NCBI RefSeq assembly: GCF_000521865.1
Contig: NZ_JAME01000021.1
Location: 27,569 to 91,568 of the forward strand
Origin: Roseivivax isoporae LMG 25204
GTDB taxonomy: Bacteria; Pseudomonadota; Alphaproteobacteria; Rhodobacterales; Rhodobacteraceae
Length of the DNA: 64,000 bases
Direction: 5' to 3'
This document shows, one piece after another, positions 44,240 to 51,904 of the stretch. The stretch's first letter is position 1; every line of letters starts with the position of its first letter. Below the pieces are notes generated by a model, which was not told where the DNA came from, made no database searches, and saw nothing but the letters and a program-made list of their open reading frames with translations. Made by a program: the position numbers and the translations under genes.

Positions 44240-45049
44240 ATGGCCGAAACACGTGCGAAAGTCGCCGAGCTCGATCCGGTCTGGGGCCGCATCATGCGCG
44301 AGGGCGAGGAAGCCGTCGCCGAAGAGCCGCTCCTCGGCGGACTGATCCACCAGTCGGTGCTGCACCATCCGACGATCGAGCGGGCGCTGGCCTATCGCAT
44401 CTCGCTCAAGCTCGCCTCGGGCGAGATGTCCGAGCAGATCCTGCGCGAGATCTGCGACGAGGCCTACGGTGCAGACCGCGACCTCTCGCTGGCCGCGCGT
44501 GCCGACATCGTCGCGATCTACGAACGCGATCCCGCCTGCCATCGATTCCTGCAGCCGCTCCTGTTCTTCAAGGGCTTCCAGGCGGTGCAGTCCTACCGCG
44601 TGGCGAACTGGCTCTGGCGCGAGGGGCGTCTCGACATGGCGTATTTCCTGCAGATGCGCTGCTCCGAGGTCTTCGGGGTCGACATCCACCCGGCCGCACG
44701 GCTCGGCCGCGGCATCATGATCGACCATGCCCATTCCATAGTGATCGGCGAGACGGCGGTGGTTGGCGACAACGTCTCCATGCTCCACTCGGTGACCCTC
44801 GGCGGCACCGGCAAGGAGGAGGAGGACCGCCACCCCAAGATCGGCGACGGCGTGCTGATCGGGGCCGGCGCCAAGGTTCTCGGCAACATCCGCATCGGCA
44901 ACTGCTCGCGGATCGCCGCGGGCTCCGTCGTGCTGGAGGAGGTGCCGCCCTGCAAGACGGTCGCCGGCGTACCCGCGCGCATCGTGGGCGAGGCGGGCTG
45001 CGACCAGCCCTCGGTCAGCATGAACCACCTGCTGCGCGGCGGCACCTGA
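44240..45049 (+). CDS. cysE: Serine O-acetyltransferase CysE
   Basis: Transfers acetyl from acetyl-CoA to L-serine, the first step of cysteine synthesis. The 269-residue protein has the helical N-terminal domain and a C-terminal left-handed beta-helix of hexapeptide repeats (GVDIHPAARLGRGIMIDHAH, VVGDNVSMLHSVTLGGTG, IGDGVLIGAGAKVLG). The catalytic Asp-His pairs lie in HPAARLGRGIMIDHAHS and MLHSVT. The C-terminal tail that binds CysK or serves feedback control is present but not informative. AAAGGAGAG precedes the ATG. It follows the GTA cluster as in R. capsulatus and is convergent with the pdh operon, only four bases away. Confidence 0.95.
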   Translation: MAETRAKVAELDPVWGRIMREGEEAVAEEPLLGGLIHQSVLHHPTIERALAYRISLKLASGEMSEQILREICDEAYGADRDLSLAARADIVAIYERDPACHRFLQPLLFFKGFQAVQSYRVANWLWREGRLDMAYFLQMRCSEVFGVDIHPAARLGRGIMIDHAHSIVIGETAVVGDNVSMLHSVTLGGTGKEEEDRHPKIGDGVLIGAGAKVLGNIRIGNCSRIAAGSVVLEEVPPCKTVAGVPARIVGEAGCDQPSVSMNHLLRGGT

Positions 45050-45053
45050 CCGC

Positions 45054-45686
45054 TCAGCGCGAAAAGAGCGGCGCGGGATGCTCGATCAGGTCCGCGAGGG
45101 CCGCGATCAGCGCCGCGCCGTCCGTCGGGGGCAGGGCGGCCGCATCCGCCACCAAAGCGATCCGGAACACGCCCGCCTCGGGCCGCGACACTCCCAAGAC
45201 GGCCGAGAGCGCACCGGCGGGTGCCGGGTCGAACGCCACGTGGCCCGCAGCAGTCATGTCGCAGAGGCCCAGCGCGCCCCGAGCCCCGGCATCGGGCGCA
45301 CGGCCCGGATCGACGGTCACCGCCGCTCCGTCCGGCGAGACGCGCCGCGCGGCCTCGGCCAGGATGTCGGTGATCCGGACCTCCCTCACGCGGCCGAACT
45401 CCGCCACGAACAGGTCCAGCGTGGCGCTCGCCACCATCCGCGACAGCCGGTAGGACGCGGGCGCCGCCCGCGGCGCGGGCGTGGGCTCGGGCGGGGCTTC
45501 CGGAACGGTCGGCGCGGCCGGTGCCGACGCCGCGCGGGGCGCGCCGCCCGGCACGTCATCGGCCAGGATGCGCCCGCCGGGACCGCTGCCGCGCAGGGCC
45601 GACAGCTCGACGCCCCGCTCGGCCGCGAGCCGCCGCGCGAGCGGCGAGGCCGCGATCCGCGGCGCTGTCACGGGGACGCCGCTCAC
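45054..45686 (-). CDS. Shrunken E2-like protein of the pyruvate dehydrogenase operon (no lipoyl domain, no catalytic His)
   Basis: A 210-residue protein in the dihydrolipoyl acetyltransferase slot. Residues about 8-46 are an intact peripheral subunit-binding domain (IAASPLARRLAAERGVEL, GSGPGGRILADDV). After a Pro/Ala linker the catalytic-like region is only about 130 residues instead of about 230. Two stretches still align with acetyltransferase cores (RITDILAEAARRV; GALSAVLGVSRPE). The active-site DHRxxDG segment reads DAAALPPTDG, so the His is lost while the DG (189-190) remains. The C-terminus is complete (LADLIEHPAPL). There is no lipoyl domain. It is either a decayed E2 or a non-catalytic docking subunit for E3. 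Its ATG overlaps the E1-beta stop. Confidence 0.75.
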   Translation of the reverse strand: MSGVPVTAPRIAASPLARRLAAERGVELSALRGSGPGGRILADDVPGGAPRAASAPAAPTVPEAPPEPTPAPRAAPASYRLSRMVASATLDLFVAEFGRVREVRITDILAEAARRVSPDGAAVTVDPGRAPDAGARGALGLCDMTAAGHVAFDPAPAGALSAVLGVSRPEAGVFRIALVADAAALPPTDGAALIAALADLIEHPAPLFSR

Positions 45687-47035
45687 CGGTTGCAGACCCG
45701 GCGCGCCGCCGCGACCACGTCCCCGGAAGTGACCAGCGCCGCTTGCTCCAGCGTCTCGGCATAGGGCATCGGCAGGTCGCGCCCGGTGACCGACAGGACC
45801 GGCGCGTCGAGCCAGTCGAAGGCCCCGCGCATCACCTCCGCCGCGATGTGGTCGCCGACCGCGCCCACCGGCCAGCCGTCCTCGACCGTCACGCAGCGGC
45901 TCGTGCGCTTCACGCTTTCGATCACCGTGCCGGTGTCAAGAGGTCGCAGGCTCCGCAGGTCGATCACCTCGGCCGACAGGCCCTCCTCGGCGAGCGTGTC
46001 TGCGGCGGCGAGCGCGTGCGCCATGCCCGCTCCGAAGCTCACGATCGTCACGTCCGTGCCCTCGCGCCAGACCCGCGCCCGGCCGAGCGGCACCACGTGG
46101 TCCTCGCCCAGGTCCGGCACCTCGAAGGCGCGACCGTAGAGCGCCTCGCTCTCGAGGAAAACGACCGGGTTCGGATCGCGGATCGCCGCCTTGAGCAGTC
46201 CCTTGGCGTCGGATGCGGCGAAGGGGGCCACGACCTTGAGCCCCGGCACCTGCGCGAACCACGACGCGAAACACTGTGCGTGCTGCGCCCCGACCCGGCC
46301 GCCCATGCCCTGCGGTCCGCGCAGGACCAGCGGGCAGGTGACGGCACCGCCCGACATGTAATGCGTCTTGGCGGCGGAATTCACGATCTGGTCCATCGCC
46401 TGCATGGCAAAGGCGAAGGACATGTATTCCACCACCGGCCGCAGCCCGGCAAAGGCGGCGCCGACCGCGATCCCGGTAAAGGCGTGCTCGGTGATGGGCG
46501 CGTCCATCACGCGGCGCGCGCCGAACTCGTCGAAAAGACCCTGGGTGATCTTGTAGGCGCCCTGGTATTCCGCGACCTCCTCGCCGATCAGGACCACGTC
46601 GTCGTCGCGGCGCATCTCCTCCGCTAGGGCGTCGCGCAGAGCCTCGCGCACCGTCAGCGTGCCCCGCGGCAGATCCGCGTCCCAGCCCGGCTCGCGCAGC
46701 GTCCCCGAGCGCGCGCCGCGTGCCGCCGGGCGCGGCGCGGGCGGGGGCGCGGCGGGCGGCGTCTCCGGCAGCGCGATCTCCGTGCCGTCCTCCGCCGCGC
46801 TCAGGAGCACCGCGATGGGCGTGTTGACCTTCACCGCCTCCGCCCCCTCGGGCACGAGGATCGGCCCGAGCCGCCCCGGCGCCACCGCCTCGAACTCGAG
46901 CGTCGCCTTGTCGGTCTCGATCTCGGCGATGACGTCGCCCGCGTCGACCCGGTCGCCCTCCTTGACGTACCAGCGCGCAAGCCGCCCTTCCTCCATCGTG
47001 GGGGACAGGGCCGGCATCAGGATCTCGGTCGGCAT
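45683..47035 (-). CDS. pdhB: Pyruvate dehydrogenase E1 beta subunit with N-terminal lipoyl domain
   Basis: A 450-residue protein. Residues 1-80 are a lipoyl domain with the acceptor Lys43 (ETDKATLEFEA). After an Ala/Pro linker comes the transketolase-type E1-beta fold (TVREALRDALAEEM, GEEVAEYQGAYKITQGL, ITEHAFTGIAVGAA, GAQHAQCFASWFAQVPGL). The lipoyl-E1-beta fusion is known in alphaproteobacterial pyruvate dehydrogenases. With the E1-alpha gene six bases upstream it forms the thiamine-diphosphate-dependent decarboxylase. The lipoyl arm here is the only one encoded in the operon, because the E2-like protein lacks one. Confidence 0.93.
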   Translation of the reverse strand: MPTEILMPALSPTMEEGRLARWYVKEGDRVDAGDVIAEIETDKATLEFEAVAPGRLGPILVPEGAEAVKVNTPIAVLLSAAEDGTEIALPETPPAAPPPAPRPAARGARSGTLREPGWDADLPRGTLTVREALRDALAEEMRRDDDVVLIGEEVAEYQGAYKITQGLFDEFGARRVMDAPITEHAFTGIAVGAAFAGLRPVVEYMSFAFAMQAMDQIVNSAAKTHYMSGGAVTCPLVLRGPQGMGGRVGAQHAQCFASWFAQVPGLKVVAPFAASDAKGLLKAAIRDPNPVVFLESEALYGRAFEVPDLGEDHVVPLGRARVWREGTDVTIVSFGAGMAHALAAADTLAEEGLSAEVIDLRSLRPLDTGTVIESVKRTSRCVTVEDGWPVGAVGDHIAAEVMRGAFDWLDAPVLSVTGRDLPMPYAETLEQAALVTSGDVVAAARRVCNR

Positions 47036-47041
47036 CGGGGC

Positions 47042-48028
47042 TCAGGCCTCCGCGTAGACGTGCTGCGACAGCGTCGCGGGATCGGGTTCGGCCGCGGCGC
47101 GGGCGGTCTCGGCGGCGGCGCTCACGATCTCCTTGATCTCGCGGTCGACCGCCTTGAGGTCGTCCTCGGATGCCAGGTCCTCGGCCAGGATCTGGCGCCT
47201 GAGCGACGTGATCGGATCGCGGTCCTCGCGCTGGCGCGGCGTCTCGGCGGCGCGGCGGTACTTGGCCGGGTCCGCCATGGAATGGCCGCGATAGCGGTGC
47301 GTCTTGACCTCGAGCAGGTAGGGGCCCTTGCCCGCGCGCACGTGCAGGACCGCGTCCTCGCCGGCCGCCCGCACCGCGCGCACGTCCATGCCGTCGACCG
47401 CCTGCACCGGGATCCCGTGCGCCCGCGCGCGCTCCAGCAGCGCCGGGGCCCGACCGCGCACCGGCGCGCCGGCGAACTGGGCATTGTTCTCGATCACGAA
47501 GAGCACCGGCAATTGCCAGTTCCGCGCCATGGCGTACGTTTCGGCCACCTGGCCCTGGTCGGCCGCGCCATCGCCGAAATAGCAGAACGCGATGTTGTTG
47601 GTGCCGCGATGCTTCTCGGCCAGCGCGAGGCCGGCACCGATCGGCACCTGCGCGCCGACGATGCCGTGCCCGCCCCAGAACCGGTGCGCGGGGCTGAACA
47701 TGTGCATGGACCCGCCGCGTCCGCGGTTGACCCCGCTCTCGCGCCCGAGCAGCTCGGACATCACCGCCTCGGGCGACACGCCCGCGGCCAGCGCGTGGCC
47801 GTGGCAGCGGTACGACGTCACGCGGTGGTCGCCCGGATGCGCGCAGGCCTCGAGGCCGGTCACCACCGCCTCCTGCCCGATGTAGAGGTGGCAGAACCCG
47901 CCGATCAGGCCCATGCCGTATAGCTGTCCGGTCTTCTCCTCGAAGCGCCGGATGAGCAGCATCGCGCGGTAGAGCGCCAGCGTCTCCTCGACCGGATCGC
48001 CCATCGCGCCCGCGCCCTCTGCCGCCAT
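47042..48028 (-). CDS. pdhA: Pyruvate dehydrogenase E1 alpha subunit
   Basis: A 328-residue alpha subunit. Strong PDH blocks are RRFEEKTGQLYGMGLIGGFC, FWGGHGIVGAQVPIGAGLAL, the thiamine diphosphate motif beginning FGDGAADQGQ and ending VIENN, and HRYRGHSMADPAKYR. Two differences from ordinary alphaproteobacterial PdhA are visible: Asn to Asp in GDGAANQ, and a changed, slightly shorter stretch after VIENN in place of the usual YAMGTS region. GGGAGG precedes the ATG at 48028. It is the first gene of a three-gene operon. Confidence 0.92.
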   Translation of the reverse strand: MAAEGAGAMGDPVEETLALYRAMLLIRRFEEKTGQLYGMGLIGGFCHLYIGQEAVVTGLEACAHPGDHRVTSYRCHGHALAAGVSPEAVMSELLGRESGVNRGRGGSMHMFSPAHRFWGGHGIVGAQVPIGAGLALAEKHRGTNNIAFCYFGDGAADQGQVAETYAMARNWQLPVLFVIENNAQFAGAPVRGRAPALLERARAHGIPVQAVDGMDVRAVRAAGEDAVLHVRAGKGPYLLEVKTHRYRGHSMADPAKYRRAAETPRQREDRDPITSLRRQILAEDLASEDDLKAVDREIKEIVSAAAETARAAAEPDPATLSQHVYAEA

Positions 48029-48076
48029 CGCCGCGCCCTCCCATCGACCGATTGCCGTGCCGTGATCGTTGCCGCC

Positions 48077-48105
48077 AACCTAGGCGTCACGCAATATTCT
48101 TTCAA
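48077..48105 (-). promoter_or_regulatory. Candidate promoter of the pdh operon
   Basis: On the reverse strand, TTGAAA (48100-48105) and TAGGTT (48077-48082) are 17 bases apart, about 50 bases before the pdhA start. The -35 match is good and the -10 weak. Confidence 0.4.
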
Positions 48106-48215
48106 GCGGGATACGTGGTCGCGGGGCGGTCCCGAAGGTATCGCGGCGCCCCGCTGGATCGGGACGGCGCGGGCCTGTAAGGCTGCGGCGCGCAGGGCAG
48201 GGACGGGAGACCGGG

Positions 48216-49169
48216 ATGATCCGCGGATACGCACTCGAGAACGGCGCGCTGGTCGCGTTGCCGCGCGCCGGGGCCGGCGCCGTCTGGCTCGACCTCGCGC
48301 AGCCGGGCGAGGACGAGCGCGCGCTGGCCGAAGACCTCGCCGGCCTGCCCCTGCCGCGTGCCGAGGAGATGGAGGAGATCGAGATCTCCTCGCGCCTCTA
48401 TGCCCGGGGCGAGACCGCGGTGATGACCGCGATCCTGCCCGCCCGGACCGAGGACGCGCAGCCGGTGATGGCGCCCGTGAGCTTCGTGCTCACGCCGGAC
48501 CGGCTGGTCACGGTGCGCCACCACGCGCCCCGCGCCTTCGAGACCTTTCCCGACCGCGCGACGCGCGGCGACATGGCCTTCGACGGGGCGGGCGATGTCA
48601 CAGTGTCGCTGCTCGAGGCGGTGGTCGACCGGCTGGCCGACATCCTCGAACGCCTCGGCGGCGAGATCGACACGATCTCGCGCGGCGTCTTCAGCTCCGA
48701 GGCGACCGTCAGCCGCGATTTCCAGGACGTGCTCGAACGCATCGGCCGCAAGGGCGAGCTCGCCTCGAACATCCGCGACAGCCTCGTGACACTCGACCGC
48801 CTCGCCCGCTTCCTCGGTCAGGTGCTGGCGCGCCGCTCCGCGGGCAAGGACCTGCGCGAGCGGACCAAGACGCTGTCCCGAGACATCCGCTCGCTCCTCG
48901 ACCACGCGGGCTTCCTGTCGCAGAAGATCACGTTCCTGCTCGACGCGACGCTCGGCATGATCTCGATCGAGCAGAACGCGATCATCAAGATCTTCTCGGT
49001 CGCCGCCGTCATGTTCCTGCCGCCGACGCTCATCGCCTCGATCTACGGCATGAACTTCCAACACATGCCGGAGCTCGGACTGCCGTTCGGATACCCGATG
49101 GCGCTGGGCGCGATGGTGGTCTCGGCGATCCTGCCCTACCTCTATTTCCGCCGGCGCGGCTGGCTCTGA
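48216..49169 (+). CDS. CorA/ZntB-family divalent cation transporter
   Basis: A 317-residue homo-oligomeric cation channel or transporter. A soluble N-terminal domain is followed by long helices (about 150-250) and two C-terminal membrane helices. The signature YGMNF ends the first helix, and the chain stops at FRRRGWL. Whether it carries Mg, Zn or another ion is not decided by the sequence; the acidic N-terminal domain resembles the ZntB branch. GGGAG lies seven bases before the ATG. It is divergent from pdhA. Confidence 0.92.
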   Translation: MIRGYALENGALVALPRAGAGAVWLDLAQPGEDERALAEDLAGLPLPRAEEMEEIEISSRLYARGETAVMTAILPARTEDAQPVMAPVSFVLTPDRLVTVRHHAPRAFETFPDRATRGDMAFDGAGDVTVSLLEAVVDRLADILERLGGEIDTISRGVFSSEATVSRDFQDVLERIGRKGELASNIRDSLVTLDRLARFLGQVLARRSAGKDLRERTKTLSRDIRSLLDHAGFLSQKITFLLDATLGMISIEQNAIIKIFSVAAVMFLPPTLIASIYGMNFQHMPELGLPFGYPMALGAMVVSAILPYLYFRRRGWL

Positions 49170-49178
49170 CGGGCGCGG

Positions 49179-49209
49179 GGCCATACCGCGGCCATACCGG
49201 ACCCATACG
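49179..49209. repeat. Short tandem repeat between corA and sdaA
   Basis: GGCCATACCG at 49179-49188 and 49190-49199, with a degenerate third copy ACCCATACG at 49201-49209, gives an 11-base period in the 57 bases between convergent genes. Confidence 0.5.
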
Positions 49210-49226
49210 CCTGCCGACGGTCTGCC

Positions 49227-50600
49227 TCAGCAGTTCGGGACGTTGACCGCGAGCCCGCCGAGCGAGGTCTCCTTGTACTTCTCCGCCATGTCCGCCCCAA
49301 CCTGGCGCATGGTCTCGATGCAGGCGTCGAGCGGCACGAGGTGCACGCCGTCGCCCCTCAGCGCGAGCGACGCGGCCGACACCGCCTTGACCGCACCGAG
49401 CCCGTTGCGCTCGATGCAGGGCACCTGCACGAGCCCCTTCACCGGGTCGCAGGTCATGCCAAGGTGATGTTCCAGCGCGATTTCCGCCGCGTTCTCGATC
49501 TGCGCGGGCGTGCCGCCCAGGACCGCGCAGAGCCCTGCCGCGGCCATCGCCGCCGCCGATCCGACCTCGGCCTGGCATCCGGCCTCGGCGCCCGAGATCG
49601 ACGCGTTGTATTTCACGAGCCCGCCGATCGCCGCGGCCGTCAGCAGGAAATCCGGCACCTTCGAGCGGCTCGCCCCCGGCACGTGGTCGAGCCAGTAGCG
49701 GATGGTCGCCGGCACCACGCCCGCGGCCCCGTTCGTCGGCGCCGTCACCACCTGTCCGCCCGCCGCGTTCTCCTCGTTCACCGCCATGGCATAGAGGCTC
49801 ATCCAGTCGTTGATCGTGTGCGGCGCGGCAAGGTTCGTGCCCCGCTCGGCCACCAGCGCGTCGCGGATCGTCTTGGCGCGCCGGCGCACCTTGAGCCCCC
49901 CCGGCAGGATGCCGTCCGCATGCATGCCCCGCTCGATGCAGGCATCCATGACCTCCCAGATGCGCGCCACCCCGCGGTCGAGCGCGTCGCCCGATCCGCG
50001 CGACACCTCGTTCGCGCGCTTCATCTGCGCGATCGACAGCCCTGACGCCTCGGCCATGGCCAGCATCTCGGTCGCGCTGCGGAACGGGTAGGGCACGGGC
50101 GGGCCGTCGTCGGTGTCCTTGCCGCGGGCAAGCTCTTCTTCCGTCAGGACGAATCCGCCACCGACGGAATAGTAGGTCTCCTGCAGGATGACATCGCCCT
50201 GCGCGTCGGTGCCCATCAGGATCATTCCGTTCGCATGCCCGGGCAGCGCCCGGTCGTAGTCGAAGCGCAGGTCGCGCGCGGGATCGAAGGCCAGCTCCGT
50301 CAGCCCCTCGGGCGTCACCGTCTTCGTCTCGCGGATCGCGGCCAGCGCCGCCTCCGCCGCCTCGGCGTCGTAACTCTCGGGCCGGAACCCGGCGAGGCCC
50401 AGGATGACCGCGCGGTCCGTCGCGTGCCCGACGCCGGTGAAGGCGAGCGAGCCGTGCAGCGATCCCTTCACGCCCGCGCAGGCGAAGTCCGCCGCGCGCA
50501 TCCGGTCGAGGAAGCGCGCCGCCGCGACCATCGGCCCCATCGTGTGCGACGAGGACGGGCCGATGCCCACCTTGAACATGTCGAAGACCGAGAGAAACAT
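49227..50600 (-). CDS. sdaA: L-serine ammonia-lyase (iron-sulfur type)
   Basis: Converts L-serine to pyruvate and ammonia. The 457-residue single-chain enzyme starts at ATG 50600 ([20 protein letters not shown], the family N-terminus). The beta domain comes first, and the C-terminal alpha domain holds the cluster-binding cysteines in [20 protein letters not shown] and [28 protein letters not shown] is the family signature. Length is normal. The gene is monocistronic between convergent corA and a divergent small ORF. Confidence 0.95.
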   Translation of the reverse strand: MFLSVFDMFKVGIGPSSSHTMGPMVAAARFLDRMRAADFACAGVKGSLHGSLAFTGVGHATDRAVILGLAGFRPESYDAEAAEAALAAIRETKTVTPEGLTELAFDPARDLRFDYDRALPGHANGMILMGTDAQGDVILQETYYSVGGGFVLTEEELARGKDTDDGPPVPYPFRSATEMLAMAEASGLSIAQMKRANEVSRGSGDALDRGVARIWEVMDACIERGMHADGILPGGLKVRRRAKTIRDALVAERGTNLAAPHTINDWMSLYAMAVNEENAAGGQVVTAPTNGAAGVVPATIRYWLDHVPGASRSKVPDFLLTAAAIGGLVKYNASISGAEAGCQAEVGSAAAMAAAGLCAVLGGTPAQIENAAEIALEHHLGMTCDPVKGLVQVPCIERNGLGAVKAVSAASLALRGDGVHLVPLDACIETMRQVGADMAEKYKETSLGGLAVNVPNC

Positions 50601-50821
50601 CGCGGACCGTATCCTTCCTGGCTGGCGTGCCCCCAAGCCTCACGCGTCCGGGCGCAGGGTGCAAGGGCGGGCGCGGATGCACCTGTTCAGCGATCTAGCC
50701 CGGGCCGGACAGGGGGCATGATCCGTTCGCGACCGGGCAGCGCACGTTTCTGACCTCGCTGCCTTAATATTTCCTTCAGGAACCCCGAGCATGTTGTCCG
50801 AGGGCTGGAATGGAGGATCCG

Positions 50822-50956
50822 ATGCGACTCGTTCTCGACCGCGCGGCGCTCGTCGGCGCCATGATCGTGATCGGTTTCTGGGCGACCCTGGCGCGGGGCG
50901 AGGTGCCGCTGCCGCTCGTGTCCGTGGCGGACCGGACCGCGGCCGTCGCGGACTGA
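50822..50956 (+). CDS. 44-residue small membrane or secreted protein
   Basis: A short ORF with GGAGG (50812-50816) five bases before its ATG. The product MRLVLDRAALVGAMIVIGFW continues into a short charged tail ending in VAD. The N-terminal 24 residues form one hydrophobic segment that could be a signal peptide or a membrane anchor. An AT-richer leader (CTTAATATTTCC near 50763) precedes it and may hold a promoter. No family is recognised. It lies between sdaA (divergent) and rpiA. Confidence 0.5.
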   Translation: MRLVLDRAALVGAMIVIGFWATLARGEVPLPLVSVADRTAAVAD

Positions 50957-51111
50957 CGGCGCGGGACGCGACCGCGCAGGACTTCGGGCGCGCGACCGGC
51001 GGCATGGGGTCGCGGCGCCGCGCGCTTGCTCCCGTGCGCCGGCGCCTATAAGCCTGCCGGCAAGGGGGCGCACGGCGTCCCGCCGATGCGCTGCCCGAAG
51101 GATTCCACGCC

Positions 51112-51900
51112 ATGCCCGCAGAACTCTCGCCGATCGACAAGGCCAAGTTCGTCGCCGCGCGCCGCGCGGCCGACTATGTCGAGGACGGGATGCGGGTGGG
51201 GCTCGGAACCGGCTCGACCGCCGCCTGGCTCGTCCGCTGCCTCGGCGAGATGGTGCGCGAGGACGGCCTGCGCTTCCGCGGCGTGCCGACCTCGACCCGC
51301 ACCGCCGAGCTTGCCCGCGAGGTCGGGATCGAGGTGATCGGCCTCGACGAGGCGAAGTGGCTCGACGTCACCATCGACGGCGCCGACGAATTCGACCCCG
51401 AGCTGAACCTGATCAAGGGCGGCGGCGGCGCGCTGCTGCAGGAAAAGATCGTCGCCACCGCGTCCGACCAGATGATCGTGATCGCGGATGCCGCCAAGGA
51501 GGTCAGCAATCTCGGGCACTTCCCGCTTCCGGTCGAGGTGGTGCCGTTCGGCTGGCGCACGACGCAGGCGCTGATCGAGGAATCGCTCGTGGCGATGGAC
51601 GTGCTCGGGCGCGACATGACCCTGCGCATGGCGGGCGACCGGCCCTTCGTCACCGACGAGGGCAACCACATCCTCGACCTGCACCTCGGCCGCATCGGCA
51701 ACCCGCGCCAGATGGCGATGGTCCTCAACCAGATCCCCGGCGTGGTCGAGAGCGGGCTTTTCATCGACATCTGCGACATGGTGATCGTGGGCCACGGCGA
51801 CGGCCGGGTCGAGGTGCGCGACATCAACGCGGGCACCGTGACCGAGGACCGGCTCGACTTCGTCGAGAGCGAGAACCTCTTCAGCGACCTGGGGGACTGA
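51112..51900 (+). CDS. rpiA: Ribose-5-phosphate isomerase A
   Basis: Interconverts ribose 5-phosphate and ribulose 5-phosphate in the pentose phosphate pathway. The 262-residue enzyme shows GLGTGSTAAWLVRCLGE (phosphate loop), the catalytic region TIDGADEFDPELNLIKGGGG (with the conserved Asp residues and Glu), and IADAAKEV. AAGGA precedes the ATG. The gor gene starts four bases after its stop, so they are co-transcribed; the pentose pathway supplies NADPH for the reductase. Confidence 0.95.
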   Translation: MPAELSPIDKAKFVAARRAADYVEDGMRVGLGTGSTAAWLVRCLGEMVREDGLRFRGVPTSTRTAELAREVGIEVIGLDEAKWLDVTIDGADEFDPELNLIKGGGGALLQEKIVATASDQMIVIADAAKEVSNLGHFPLPVEVVPFGWRTTQALIEESLVAMDVLGRDMTLRMAGDRPFVTDEGNHILDLHLGRIGNPRQMAMVLNQIPGVVESGLFIDICDMVIVGHGDGRVEVRDINAGTVTEDRLDFVESENLFSDLGD

Positions 51901-51904
51901 GCGC

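Noticed and set aside
45054..45686. Short E2-like gene as a frameshift or truncation artefact
   Set aside because: The frame is continuous, overlaps the upstream gene by ATGA, and ends with the normal E2 C-terminal pattern. Internal segments are missing rather than the end.
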